Origin: Adineta ricciae
Taxonomy: Eukaryota > Rotifera > Eurotatoria > Adinetida > Adinetidae
Assembly: GCA_905250025.1 (NCBI GenBank)
Contig: CAJNOJ010000245.1
Span: forward strand, 62,001-126,000
Length of the DNA: 64,000 nt
Direction: 5' to 3'
The notes beneath the pieces were generated by a model. That model saw only the letters and a program-made list of their open reading frames with translations. It was not told where the DNA came from and did no database searches. Positions 1 to 14,200 of this stretch are shown here, in pieces. Each line of letters begins with the position of its first letter. The stretch's first letter is position 1. A program made the translations under genes and the position numbers.

Positions 1-2
1 CA

Positions 3-2579
3 GAACTTTTTCAAAAACAACGTCCTGTCTCTCATAGCGAACAAATATTCGACACTTCAAAACAAACCAAATACGTTCATCAACCATCCATCCATCACAA
101 TGCTTATATTCACGCGACCGGTGAAGCAAAATATGTTGACGATCTCCCTTCAGCACACAATACACTTCATGGTGCACTTGTTTTTAGTACTAAATGTCAT
201 GCAAACATTTTATCAATCAATGCAGAAGAAGCTGAATCGACTCCAGGTTTCGTCAAATTCTATACATATTATGATATTCCACCGACCGGTTCAAATCGAT
301 TTGGTTCAATAGTAAAAGATGAAGAAGTATTTCCTTCAAAAACTGTGCATTGTATGGATATGGTCATTGGATTGTGTGTTGCAGATACGGAAGAACATGC
401 AAGACAAGCAGCACGATTAGTTCGCATCGAATATGAAGAATTAACTCCTGTGATTCTAACAATTGATGAAGCTATTGAACACGAAAGTTATTTAGGGCCA
501 CCTGGTCAACAAGAACCAGTTTTAGAAACTGGAAATATTGAAAAAGGTTTTAACAAGTCAGATCATGTTCTCGAAGGAACGTTTTATAGCGGTGCTCAAG
601 AACATTTCTATATGGAACCAAATGCTTATCTGGCGCAACCAATCAGTGAAGGGCATTATACACAATTACATCTATATGCATCAACACAAGGAGCAAGTAC
701 AGTTCAAGAATCAGTCGCAGAAGCATTAGGTATTAATAACACTTGAAATTATAATTCTTTTTTGAATATTTTCTTTTCCACGGTTAGGTCTCAATTCGAA
801 TGAAGTCATTTGTCATGTTTTGCGCGTAGGTGGTGGTTTCGGCGGTAAAGAATCACGTAACATTATTCCATGTATAGCAACGGCTCTCGCTGCATACAAT
901 TTGCAACAACCAGTACGTTTGTGTCTTACGCGTGAGGAAGATATGAAATTAACTGGTCACCGTCATCCATTTAAATTTCATTACAAAGTTGGTTTTATGA
1001 AAGACGGTCAATTGAAATCCGTCGACCTTCAACTTTTTGCCAATGGCGGTTGCACAACCGATTCAAGTTTATTGATGCTTGAACGCGCAATGTTACACTG
1101 CGATAATATTTACAAATGTGAAAATATGCGAGTAAGAGGACGCGTCTGTCGAACCAATTTACCAAGTAACACAGCGATGAGAGGATTTGGTGGTCCTGAA
1201 GCTCTCTTAGTAGCAGAAGTGATTATCGATCATATTCACAGTTATTTACAATTGAATGATGATCCATCAATTATACGTGAATTGAATATGTATAAACCAG
1301 GTGAACGTACATATTTTAGTCAAGAGTTAGAGAAGAAAGATTGGCATGTACCGCAAATGTGGAAGAAATTAAAAGAATTAGGACAATATGAACAACGTTT
1401 GAAAGATGTGAAGGAATTCAATAAACAAAATCAATATCGAAAACGAGGATTGAGTATAATAGGAACTAAATTTGGTATTGGAGCACCATCAGCACTGTTT
1501 TTTCATCAAGCTGGTGCATTAGTCACAATCTACAAAGATGGCAGTGTTTTGATAACGCATGGTGGTATGTATTTATCCGATTTATTTACAATTATGTTTA
1601 TTTCTGTGTTTGTAGGCATTGAATTAGGTCAAGGACTTCAAATAAAAATGATTCAAATTACTGCTGAACAACTTGATATCGAAACCGAATTAATTCGTTT
1701 TCACGAAACAGCGACAGATAAAATACCGAATGCAACACCAACTGTTGGATCGTTATCAGCAGATCTGTACGGTCCTGCACTAATCAATGCTTGTGAGCAA
1801 ATAAATAAAAATCTTGCACCGATAAAACGAAAACATCCAGCCTCATCATGGAAGGAATTAATCGAACGAGCGTACCAGGAACGTGTCCCATTGTCCGCAC
1901 ACGGTTTTTATGGTGTACCCGAGAAATTCATAAAGTGTAATTATGCGAAAAATGAAATTAATTTTATGTATTTCACACAAGGAGTCGGTATGAGTGAAGT
2001 AGAGATTGATTGTTTAACTGGTGATTTTCATATTATACGCACTGATATTTTAATGGATTTTGGAAAATCATTGAATCCATTTATTGATATTGGACAAATT
2101 GAAGGTAAGCGACGTTATAAAATACTTGAGATTCGAATCTTTTCTCTCGGTCTTCAGGGGCATTTATGAAAGGTGTTGGTTATTTGACTATGGAAGAACT
2201 CATTCAAGGTGACTCTCAACATTCATGGATATCCCAACCGGGCTCCCTGCACAATGCCGATCCAAATAAATATAAATTACCAATGGCAAACGATGTGCCA
2301 ATTGATTTTCGTGTTACACTTCTAAATGAACATGAAATGAGTGATCAAGCTGTTTGTTATTCGTCAAAAGCAGTCGGTGAACCACCTTTATTTTTATCGG
2401 CAACTGTCTTTTTAGCGATTAAGCAGGCGATTGCAGCTTATCGCACTGGACGAGAACCGTTCCTATTGAACGTTCCATTAACATGTGAACGAATACGAAT
2501 GGCATGCAAAGATGAAATAGTCGATTCCGTTGTTACAGAAGACAAAGATCATATGTTTTATGCATGTGGCAGCTTTTAA
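3..2579 (+). CDS. XDH: Xanthine dehydrogenase, 5' partial (molybdopterin domains)
   Basis: Oxidises hypoxanthine and xanthine to urate in purine breakdown. The four exons seen are 3-729, 788-1564, 1616-2104 and 2158-2579. They join in frame to about 804 residues; the N-terminal 2Fe-2S and FAD parts lie left of the window. The first exon holds the ATGEAKYVDDLP hinge that opens the molybdenum half. Next come VGGGFGGKES, TGHRHPF, TAMRGFGGPE and, near the C terminus, VGEPPLFLSA with the catalytic Glu. Glu in GGFGGKE and Arg in TGHRHPF are the residues that separate XDH from aldehyde oxidase, where they are usually replaced, so XDH is preferred. The intron at 1565-1615 is 51 bases with no stop, so retention would add 17 codons without a frameshift. 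Stop is TAA at 2577. Confidence 0.95.
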
Positions 2580-3510
2580 AGCTATTTTGAATCATTAATC
2601 GAGCCATATTACATAGTTGATTTCAAATTTTCCATCTTCTTTTCAAGAATTTTGTTCTATGGAATAAACTTACATATTTTTTTAAAAGTATTTATCAAAA
2701 TGTGGAATTCTATAAGCAATTTAGATCTCTCATCTCATAGTAGCAAAACTGTAACGCCTTTTTTCATGCTGTCAGTAAAGAAATTCAATTTATTCTTTAG
2801 CAAAATATTACAGCGTTGACTGGATTTGATGTAGTTCATCATACATGCATAGTTTCGAACTTGAACTTAATCATTCAAATATTCGACTGATCATACAAAC
2901 AGTAAACAGCCAAGTAGTTGAATTTCTCAATGCAGTTCCGCCCAGACACAATACTCATTGTAAAATTTCAATTTATTCGTTTAAAACTCTTGCGATCAAA
3001 TCTGTATAGGAAATCTTTTTTCGACTTTGTAAAAAAAACGATAATCTGATAGATGGATAATCATTTCAAATTTGAAAATCTACAACATAACACAAAATAC
3101 GAACACGAATCTAGTAGATATTTTATGGATTTCTTTATATTCATGGTGCGATCCATTTGAATCAGAAGTTGAAAATAGAAGTGAAACTTGAATTCGTCTG
3201 CAATATCCCTGAACATTGTGTTCACAAAGTACGTGAATGTCGGTAAAATGAGGCAAAAATTTGAGAAAGAGGAAACGAATCATAAAATGTGTAGCTCGAC
3301 TTGTCAATATCTGAGTTTGATACAGCTTTTTGGTTGGGGAGACCTTTATGTTTTGTCCATCTATTACACATTTTTGTTCGCTCACATAATGCAATGATTA
3401 ATAGCAAACGAAGGAAGTGAAACACTGACTTACATTGTATATCAAATTGATCGGATATTTATATTGCAAACGCGTTATGAATAATATGAAAAAGAAACGT
3501 GAGTAATCAA
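2580..3510. other. Intergenic, no gene seen
   Basis: AT-rich sequence downstream of xanthine dehydrogenase. It carries only short overlapping frames on both strands with no recognisable motif. The first few hundred bases probably include the XDH 3' UTR. Confidence 0.5.
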
Positions 3511-3651
3511 ATGTCGAATCGTAATGATATGCAAAGCAAAGAAGATCACTTTTTAGAAACAACAAATTTACTTTCGTTGCCGAATGAATTACTACTCGAT
3601 TATATTTTTGTTTATCTTCATTCAACTGATATTAAATGCACAGATGTATAA
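3511..3651 (+). pseudogene. Orphan F-box fragment
   Basis: A 46-codon frame from ATG to TAA contains LLSLPNELLLDYIFVYLHS, a clear F-box start (LPNELLLxIFxYL) of the kind that opens the intact F-box protein at 30305 (FLPNEIIIECFGYLN). It stops just after the F-box, and no LRR part follows in any frame over the next 600 bases. It may be a decayed copy of that family or a first exon whose partner exons are gone. F-box proteins recruit substrates to SCF ubiquitin ligases; this fragment could at most keep the Skp1-binding part. Confidence 0.5.
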
Positions 3652-4301
3652 AATTTCTTTGAGATTATTGTTTCTCGTATGATCACTACTCATTCTTGAT
3701 CATTCACATATATAATTCCAAATTGATATATCAGTAACATCCAATCGGACATACATTTTGCTATTCTCGTATAAATCAAATAAATTTAATATCAAAATCT
3801 CTTCTTATTGAAGCGCTTCGTGTATATCGCCTATCTGAGCTTACGATTCTTCATTTCTCTCCTAGTTTTAATAGAAATGAAGTCAATTAATTGTTTATCA
3901 GCTCGCAGCGTCTCTTCTATTCTAAAGAAAAATCTGGAATGCATAGAAGAACAGTGGGAAAAGTATGGTAGCAAAGAAAAATTGATACTCGATATAACAC
4001 AAAAACACATGCGATTCTTCTTCCAAATCATATTAGAAATGATCTAAATTGATGAAATAAGTTTCATAACATTTCTCTGTGTACCTAGATTAGGTTTTGA
4101 ATACTTAGTCGCAACAAGAAAGATGCCTAGCGTGTTGATTGATATTTCTCATCTTTTTCTTCTACATTAGTAAAAATATTGATTTGACAATTCATTCATT
4201 ACTAAGAAATCCTGCGAACCAAGCACATCATTTATTCATTGAAATTACACAAAAAAGCTCATTCGCAACTGAATTTTTCTAAGCTCATCATTTTGTTGTG
4301 A
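3652..4301. other. Intergenic, no gene seen
   Basis: Short open frames overlap on both strands around 3808-4047, but none shows a domain, splice continuation or convincing start. I see no structured element. Confidence 0.45.
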
Positions 4302-4589
4302 TTAAGTAAAAAACCATATCAATCCTCGACACGTTGATTCTTTGTTTGGTTGACACCGTCTGTTATATCTGCGTATAGCAAGAAAAGCCAAGACAAAGAG
4401 CACAATCAGTAGTATAACAATGAGTACAGGTACACCATATCGAACAATATAATCTTCCGTACAATAATTTCGTCTCTCCGATTGACGTTTACGTCGACGT
4501 CGCACTTGTCTAGGTAGAGGTGTGGCATGTTCATCTGTTATTGCTAAAGCTACTTGTTGAGTATCAGAATCAAATGACATTTCTTTCAA
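4302..4589 (-). CDS. Putative small single-span membrane protein
   Basis: A 95-codon frame not recognised as any family. The first 45 residues are polar, with a strongly basic stretch (RRRRKRQSERR). A single hydrophobic span of about 22 residues follows (VPVLIVILLIVLFVLAFLAI), then a short basic tail with two Cys. Positive charge on both sides leaves the topology open. The start could be the first Met or the fourth residue (MSFDSD). It lies alone between XDH and the kinesin gene. It could also be one exon of a longer gene. Coding status rests only on length and the well-formed membrane span. Confidence 0.45.
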   Translation of the reverse strand: MKEMSFDSDTQQVALAITDEHATPLPRQVRRRRKRQSERRNYCTEDYIVRYGVPVLIVILLIVLFVLAFLAIRRYNRRCQPNKESTCRGLIWFFT

Positions 4590-5897
4590 TTTTAATAAAA
4601 GAAGTACGAATCCGTTGTTGTATAAGTATGATCAGACGTCAATCACTTCACGACTGATTCTTCTTTGACTAAAACGCCTTTTTACAGTTGAATATAATCT
4701 GTTACCATAATCACTGTTTGTCCTGATTCATGTTATTGACATAATTGTAACTCTACCCAATTTCTTTTTTCGTTATTCATGTGTTTTTCAACATTTCAAA
4801 GTCGAGTTCTTCAACTTTTTAAGAAAAATATTACACTCGAAATATTCATGTGTACAAATGTGACTAAACAATCCTTGAGATATTGAATATATTTCCATAT
4901 ATAAACTCGACATTACCGATATTTATTCTCGATTCATTTGTCGTATCAAATTTCAACTATTTTTGTCCTGTTTCTTATTCACATCTCAATTCCTCGATAA
5001 GATGACGCTTTCACATTGACAAAACATTCATTTGCAATTTACACTAATGAAAAGCGACATCAACTATTTTATCATTTGAATCTCTTGTTTTGTTTATCTT
5101 GATTGATTGATAAATGAAAAACAATATTGATTAGAAACAAGATATTTTGATGTGATACTCTTCTCCTTCACAACTATGACTAATGAAAATGCTTCTCATT
5201 TAACTTGTTTTGTTATTTTGAATGTTTTTTTTTGCTCCTGACATGAACGATGACTCAGTTGTATGAATCAGAAAGAGAGAGAGGGAGAGAAGTTAGTTTT
5301 TCTACATCGCAATTATCTCCTATGGTCAAAGAGATAAATCTCGTATTAGAGAAAGAGAAAAAAAGAACGGACATCGAATTAATCACGTCAAGAATGTTTG
5401 AATAAAATATTCTTTAACAAGGTCATATCTCATATTCTTCTTCATCTTCTTTTCATTGTCCACCTTTTCTTTTCTATTTGTGTTATATTGATATCACAAC
5501 TTCTCTTGTAGAGTATACACTTATATACATAAGTATACAAAAGGTCATCTATACTGACGCTGAATAACAAGTCCGTACTTCTTTTTCGCTCGTTCTCCAA
5601 GAGAATGGGAGAAAAAAAAGAAAGCGGTTGAACACTATGAAAAGCGCGCAATTGTCGCCGTTCGTTTCTCGTCTATTTTTTCCTTCTCTCTCTCTCTCTT
5701 CCCTTAGCTTTAACATCTCCACTACTTCGTTTTTTCTCTTTTCTTCTCTCCAGTCAGTCGTTAGTCATATGTTCGGCATCGCTAGTCGAGTGTAGTAGCC
5801 ACAACTACAAACATATACATCATTGTTGTCATCGTCATTCCCACTGTTTCTTGTGTAGACCAATCCAACCAACTGCTGTGGAAATTGATTCGACACC
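4590..5897. other. Intergenic region upstream of kinesin
   Basis: AT-rich, ending in long pyrimidine tracts (TTCTCTCTCTCTCTC near 5690) and the probable kinesin 5' UTR from about 5750. Short frames on the minus strand (5442-5651) show nothing recognisable. Confidence 0.5.
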
Positions 5898-7551
<1,654 letters not shown>

Positions 7552-8357
7552 ACAAAACTTTTTATTTTTTTTATTCATTCACATATCTTATCTCTTCTTT
7601 TTCTTCTACTTCCATTTTCTGCCTTTTATCAATTTGAACATGTGTGTGAAAAATATGAATGATGATTAATCTATGCTTCGACAAAGCCAATAAGTTAATA
7701 ATAAATTTCTTTTCACTGACAGAGAAAATGACATCTTCGCTTACAGATCCTTGAAGATGAAATATTAATCTGTGTAAGAGATTGAGGAATTTACCTACCT
7801 ATAAATGTATTCTACTCATCAGTTGTGCGCTCCTTCAATATGGATCGGTATCGTTCTCCTCCGTGGTGCTAGTCACTATGCAATTATGTAAATCGGAAAG
7901 AAAACGTAGTTTTGACGAATAAATATACAGAGACAGAAGAAACTGGGGTGACCTCTCGCTCTCGGTCAAATTCTCTGTGTTCGTGCACAAGTCCAACAAT
8001 GTGTATAAATAATGAAATTAGTTCGCCTCTCCTTTTCAGATAACTCTCGTTAAATACATATCAAACCGGAAAACATGCAACTATCCTTTTTTTGTTCTTC
8101 ATCAAGATGTTCGTCGTTTCCTTCTAAGTATTCGACGTGACTACTCGTCGCGTTAATTTGATATATATTGTCTACACCGTGATATTCGCTACTAGAGAGA
8201 TGCCGCACATCTCCAATACGTATGAACATATATTTTCTAAATTCTTTCTCGGTGGTTACATTCACTGCCTGGATCCTTTGAGTTCGCTCTCGCTCTCCCC
8301 TTCCTCTATGTAATACATATAATCGTGTTCATTCATTTGTTTCAGTTTGGATAAAGG
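7552..8357. other. Intergenic, no gene seen
   Basis: Kinesin 3' flank with T-rich tracts. Minus-strand frames at 8050-8594 look fortuitous, and one of them runs through the transposon at 8358-8504. Confidence 0.5.
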
Positions 8358-8504
8358 CATTGGCGGGATAGGAGGGGAGAGGCAATTGTCCCCCAAAAAA
8401 ATTTTTTCAGCTATGAATTTGAAAAAAAAATGTCTTAAAGTAGGCATTTTTCTGCAAAAAAAGTGATTATTGCCCCCTAAAAATTGTGATCCGGCCCGCC
8501 AATG
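8358..8504. mobile_element. hAT-like MITE, 147 bp
   Basis: The ends are perfect inverted repeats: CATTGGCGGG at 8358-8367 and CCCGCCAATG at 8495-8504. The flanks are near-perfect 8-base direct repeats, GATAAAGG (8350-8357) and AATAAAGG (8505-8512), differing at the first base. The subterminal parts carry G/C runs and A/T runs in roughly mirrored order (gaggcaattgtcccccaaaa on the left, tattgccccctaaaaa on the right). An 8-base target duplication and CA..TG ends fit the hAT superfamily. There is no transposase, so it is non-autonomous. Confidence 0.75.
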
Positions 8505-8735
8505 AATAAAGGATATCGAATACCACACGCACGAAAATCCTTCCTTTTTTCTCGTAAGCACACGCAACCGAACGCGATGGTATGTATTTTTCATTGGTTC
8601 TCACTTCCTTTGCCTCTTTCGCGTTGCTATTGTTCATTATCGCTCATTCGTAGTCTCCTCCCTTATCTCTTTACTCATTCAGCGTGTCTTTTTCACAAAA
8701 GTATCATACACTGATTAGATCAAATAAGAGAAACG

Positions 8736-9314
8736 ATGGCGATAATAGAGGAGGTAAATAAAAATGACTACGATTAATCACCTTTTTTTAATTTTAGTTG
8801 GAAAAGTTGAAAGAAGATCGCATCCATTTTATCAAGTTACTCATCGGTGAGATCGAAACAGCTGCCCAGGTCGAATAATCCCATGTCGGATCCGAAACAT
8901 GGATTTTCTAAGGGTCATCATAGAACATAGCTAAAAGGATCGCTCATAAAATTTGCAACAACCGACGGGATTTTCCTAGTCAGATTCCGATGCAATTCCG
9001 TTTCCAGGAATCCGATCGGATGGTCGGATCCAGCATCGGATTTGTTGACCTGGATGGAGAATAAAACAAGGGAAAACGTGTTACGATTGTCAACCAACTG
9101 ATTGAGAAATTCCAAATACCGATACAAATCAACAGCAATGTAAGTTTCTCATTTTCCTTCTGTTAATTGATAAAGATTTGTTTCATCATTTTGCTAGTCT
9201 TACTGGTCTATTATAAGTCAAGTCGTACTAATGCCAAGTGCAGCCGAAAACTCTCAAAACTGTAGTGAATTGGCCAAGAGAATTTATTTGGAAGGACTTT
9301 TCTTAGTTTTTTAA
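8736..9314 (+). pseudogene. Possible small gene interrupted by inverted-repeat element
   Basis: Not recognised. A short ATG exon (8736-8753, MAIIEE) ends at a GTAAAT donor. It joins in phase at 8798 to a helix-like stretch (LEKLKEDRIHFIKLLIGEIE), which runs into the inverted-repeat element starting at 8865 and meets a stop there. Beyond the element, a frame reading GKRVTIVNQLIEKFQIPIQI (ending at 9139) is followed by a good donor/acceptor pair (9140-9197) and 38 more codons to TAA at 9312. The pieces have good splice sites but do not connect across the element, as if a host gene had been split. Each piece alone is too short for certainty. Confidence 0.3.
8865..9053. repeat. Inverted-repeat element, CCCAGGTCGA family (copy 1)
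   Basis: The left end CCCAGGTCGAATAATCCCAT is mirrored at the right end; the reverse complement of 9023-9053 begins CCAGGTCAACAAATCCGATG. Both continue to a GGATCCG word. The same CCCAGGTCGAT end occurs at 22276 and, inverted, at 22929. No open frame or clear target duplication was seen. It is probably a MITE. Confidence 0.45.
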
Positions 9315-9997
9315 AAATTACTGTTCTGCTTTATTCAGGTGAATGAATTGAGAAACGGAATCTTCGATTATTTAAAATGTGACTTTCATAGGACGTATTT
9401 TTTAATAAAATACTTTATTTTCTTTTATAGATTAATCTTTATGATCACCTGTTCGTTTCACATGGCATTTACTACAAGAAGTTCACATGAACGTGTTATT
9501 CGATAATTTGTTGACTAGCAAATAAAACTTTTTAAACAAACACCTGAAGAGAATAGTTCAATTTGAAAATTTCGGTTTTGTTACCATCAGCAGCATTTTT
9601 CGAATGTGTATTCTATTGGTGGACATGGCGTACACTTTCACGATTATGACTGTCTTCGCTTAGTACTGTTTCGATATCACTGATGAAATCAGTATTCTAA
9701 TTTCAATCTGATCCGCTAAAAGATCAGAACTGATACAATGAATCATCATTGCGAAGTCTCTCGTCTCGTGAAAGAGCTCATATTTGTCTTTCGTTGCGCC
9801 GAAAAACATCTACACTGTTTCCCATTGAAAAATGACTGATCTAATAGCAAAACGATTTTCGAAAAGGATTGCTGCAGCAAATAAAATGAAAACTTTCTCT
9901 TAAACAGAAACGGATTACAGAAACTAAGATGTGTAAGTCAATAAATGATAAAAATGTAAAACGTTTTATTTAAGGAAATATCAAATTCTTCTTTTTT
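9315..9997. other. Intergenic, no gene seen
   Basis: AT-rich, without motif-bearing frames. It includes the 3' flank of the minus-strand membrane protein gene. Confidence 0.45.
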
Positions 9998-11201
9998 TTA
10001 CAATTGTTGAGGATAAAACCGTTCATCCAGTGGAACATTATACCTAACATCTTCGTTTGAATCGTCTTGTAGGTGTTCGTTTCGAGATCGAAACATAGTC
10101 GACAATGGGCGACGTTGTATCGTCGCCAGCTTTGCTCTTGGTAATGACAATGGTGCTGGAACATCAGAGATTCGATAGTCGATGCTTGGATCTTTTGGTG
10201 GATTCAATAAACTTTCAGTAGGTGCCCATGAACAATCGTAAGATGATAATGTCGACTCGGCATTGTAACGAATTAACATTCTCTAAAGTATAGCTGGAAT
10301 TGAGATGAGAAAGTAAAGAACGGATATTTACTTGTCGATCGATATATTCAGTGTGGGCTTTATTTAATCGTCGAAAGTGAAAAATAGCGATGAAAATACC
10401 ACATAACTTCGAAGAGAAACGTAAGTTTGTGATTAATCATCTTTGAAGAAAAATTTTCGTTTTGAACTAACCGAAACCGTAAGACGAATCACCATAACGA
10501 CAAAGAGAATTTTCACTTGTTTTGATGGTCGATAAATCTAAAGAATATTACAAAAAAAATTGATTGCGTTTTGAATAGAAATCAGTTTACTTGTTGATGA
10601 TGTTGTCTAAGAGAAAGAACAGTAATAATTCCATCAGCAAGTAGCATGACAATCATTAATATTGACCAAAGAAATAAAAGCCATGGCTTACTCTAAGGAA
10701 GAAGCATTTATTCACAACTGATTTATCAAATCGGTCAATATTTTACTAATTGAATTCCACAAAGAAGAAGAATAGTCAGAAGAACGATCAAAAAATAAAC
10801 ACAAAGGGATATCCAGCTAAGACGAATCGTTTCAGGAGATGAGAATATTGACCAAAATATCGTTTCTAAAAATACACAAAATCAACTTGATTTCAACAAC
10901 TACAATGAACTACCGTTTTTATTATCTGTTAAATCAATTGACATCAATGTTGTTACGTCGATTAAAGTATACAACCCGCTGCTAGCATAAACAATCTGCA
11001 AGAAGATCGTGTGAAATGAGTAGAAATTGGTTTTCCTTTACTTACAATGATAATCAAAGCAATAGTTATCGATAGTGTAGACCATTTGATTTTACTGCAA
11101 ATCGTGTAATGATAAGATGTTGGAAGACATGAACAGGTGTAGGGATCGAGTAGATCATTGACGACGCCTGGTGTTATGATATTTTGTCTGTCAGCTGACA
11201 T
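9998..11201 (-). CDS. Four-span membrane protein, 7 exons, family not recognised
   Basis: Exons in coding order are 11046-11201, 10914-10995, 10747-10865, 10591-10692, 10472-10537, 10332-10406 and 9998-10282. They join in frame to about 294 residues. The N terminus is short and Cys-containing (DPYTCSCLPTS). Four hydrophobic segments follow (around STLSITIALIIIIVYASSG, ISLCVYFLIVLLTILLLCG, LLFLWSILMIVMLLADGII and VVMVIRLTVSLCGIFIAIF). The cytoplasmic-looking C-terminal tail of about 110 residues is rich in Arg, Pro and Ser. A segment between spans 1 and 2 carries two possible N-glycosylation-type Asn. The layout resembles small tetraspan families of animals (DUF4728/pasiflora- or LAPTM-like), but no diagnostic motif was seen, so no function is given. 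All introns are 47-83 bases. Confidence 0.8.
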
Positions 11202-14200
11202 TGAATAAGTCAGGAGTGAAATTGAAGAAGTAAGAGAATGTGTTTCGGTGAAATTCTTCCTTCTACCTCTGCCTGTTCGTTTCTGTTGTTTGTAGCACTT
11301 TTCGAATCTTCTATGATCGAAACGAACTAAAAGTAGAAGAGAAAAAAAATAAACAAATCGACTGTTAGATAAATTGATGCCTCGTAGCAATGTGATGTGA
11401 AACTAAGAGAAAGAAAAAGAAGAAAAGAATGAATTTGAATATTTGTACAGAAACTTTTAGTAAACATGTTTGTAAAGTTCGGTTGAATAAGCTTAGATGT
11501 TCTTCATTGACATACATATTTTGAAGGTGAAGTGATAAGCAAGAAAAGGCAAGATATTCATTTTTACTTTCATACAGGTTCAACACTGTTGACTTATCAT
11601 TTAAACCACGGCGTGAACGTAAAGTTGCGAACAAGTAACGCTCATCCTTTGGATTCGCTGACCATTGTCTGAAAGAATTAGGATGATGATCAACGCATTC
11701 ATATTCTCTAAGTAGTCATGATTCAGTAGGCAACTACGCTTAACATGTGACGTCTTTTTTTCTTTTGGCTACATGTAAACGTTCGTTGATAACATTAAAA
11801 CATTTAGAAACTTCAAATAATAACCGATAATAGGAGGAGAGTGGTGATTCGTAAGCAAAACTTTACATATAAAGACGATTTGATGACAAAAGATGATTAT
11901 TGCTGCAAGGAAGTTTAATACTGAATGTGTTTCGAAAAAGTGATCGTGGGAAAGCATACATTAGGTCGTGATTCATTCTATGTATCCTAAAAAAAGGAAT
12001 AAAGCTGTATGATTATTTATTTATTTTTATCCAATATCTGACTGTGTAACTTTCATATTCATATACGCTCGACAGATACCTTGTGGTCAGTCACCAGTAT
12101 GCCTCTGATTCAGCACTATCGGTTGATCGATTTTCCGTATCACATCGATCAGATAATGTAAATAACTTAATTTTTATTAATAGGATATCGGATTAGCGAT
12201 CACATATGGAAGGATATTAACTTTGGTGTACATAGAGACAGATTAATCAATAGAAAATAGTAATACTGGATCCTAAAATATTACAATCGCGTTCGTTAAT
12301 CCTTGCATAGCTTCAAATAAAACTATTAATTTTACTTCAGGAGACAATTACACTTAAAAGAGCATATTATTTCGTCCATACTCTCGAGTTTATATCCATT
12401 GTCAATTTAAAAGTCAAATAAAGTTGCATAGTAACTCAAAGTATATTCGATATGGATTGTTCATGAAACTAGCGAGTCGGTCGGCCACTCATGGCTAGCC
12501 ATGCTAATCCATGACATGTTTCTTCTATCTCTAACATCAATAATACTATCTTTTAGAATTATTTATGGGAACAGCTCCAATCTACTTCTACTCTAATCTT
12601 AAAATGGACGAGAGTCTTTCAACAACGTTGTCCCGATTTGAATAACAGTAATCGATCGCGAAGATAAATAAGCTAACTTTAACTTATCCACATATGTAGG
12701 ATGTGTTGGACACGAATTCGCCTTGGTGGCGATTTCAAGAGAACCAACACTCGTTTCAGATAGAACTCGATGAGCTCTATCGGTTCCATGTCTTATTTAT
12801 CAATTTTGAATACTATACAGCTGAGGGTATGGGTATATAAGTCAAACAAAATCTATTTCTATTCCTATCTAGTCGTTTACTGTCAGACTGATATAGATAT
12901 CTACTTATATTCGGATTGATATTAGTCTCTCGGGGATCGATTTATAATATAAATCGAATTAGGCGACTCACGCTTAACTAGGGCATAACTCTTTGTATTT
13001 CGTCAGTATTGAATGAAAGCTAAATAGGACAAAATAGTCTTTTATATGACATTTTCATGTTCTTATTCTATTATTTTATTCTACCAATCGCTCTTTTATG
13101 CTATTTATGACATAATCGAGCAGATATTTTTATCCAAACGATAAGTAATCAACTAGCTTCTCTATGAAGAGAAGATTAAATCATACCTTATATCTTCTAA
13201 GGATATCCGAGTCTAGACAGTCGAAACTGTCCAGCAGAAGACACAGTACACTGGAAGCAAAAATGGATGTGCGAAACTATTTTTGCAACGAAGTCGAAAT
13301 CGTCTTGGAGGTTTTCTTATAAGCCTGAGATGCTTCTATTGGAATTTTTGTGAGCTGCGCTCTCTTTTTTGGAGGTTTCGTAGTTTTTCTACGAAATCCT
13401 TCAAAAGTTTCATTTTACCTAAAAAATATTTTACAAAACCTTTGTTGTCAGTGGATAAGAGAAGAAAACCAACGTAATGCGTACCGAATGGATAACGTTT
13501 GTCCGCTCTACATAAATGTGAAGTTAGCACAACAAAGTATTATTAATCGACCAAATTCTACCTGAACATTGCAATCGAAGCCGCCAGAGAACTTTGATTA
13601 TGTATATAATTAGAGCGTACAATAATAAGCCAAATTGTACATACGCAAATTTCCTGAGATGGCAGGATCGTATGATGTGCATCACTCTTACAAAACAGCA
13701 AAATGGTGAAACTATGAATTTAGTATTTAATTAGCATTGCCAATCGTTTGAAGAGTATTAGTAGATTTTTTTCTTGTTGTTATCAAAGAAATCAAATCGT
13801 GGTAAATAATTTTAGTAAGAGACTATGAATGCGCATCAATTAAGTAATACAATAGATTTTCAGGCAAGTCATATGAGCAATATGTATTTCAGCAAAGGAA
13901 AAACCGATGCTGAAGAACTAGAACAATGTAGTTCCATTAGTTTCATAATTTATTGCAGAAAACACAATAAAATCCTATGAAACAATATAGCATGTAGCAC
14001 GCTTTACATAAAATGCTATCCTCCACAATTAAATAATAATTCAGGTACTACTTTACCCTTCGTTGTGAATGTTTGCATTTGTATATCACGGTTATTGTAT
14101 TGTAAGAAACTAATCGGCAATTATCTTTTAACAGCACTACGGATGTTTTAAAGTAAGATGCTACAGCGTTCTCGTAGATTTTATGATTATCTTTAAAACC

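Noticed and set aside
8262-8594. 110-codon minus-strand frame
   Set aside because: It runs straight through the MITE at 8358-8504 and its A/T runs, so it is fortuitous.
11365-11957. Minus-strand frames upstream of the four-span protein as extra 5' exons
   Set aside because: No acceptor/donor pair connects them in phase to the ATG at 11201, and the existing start gives a complete protein.
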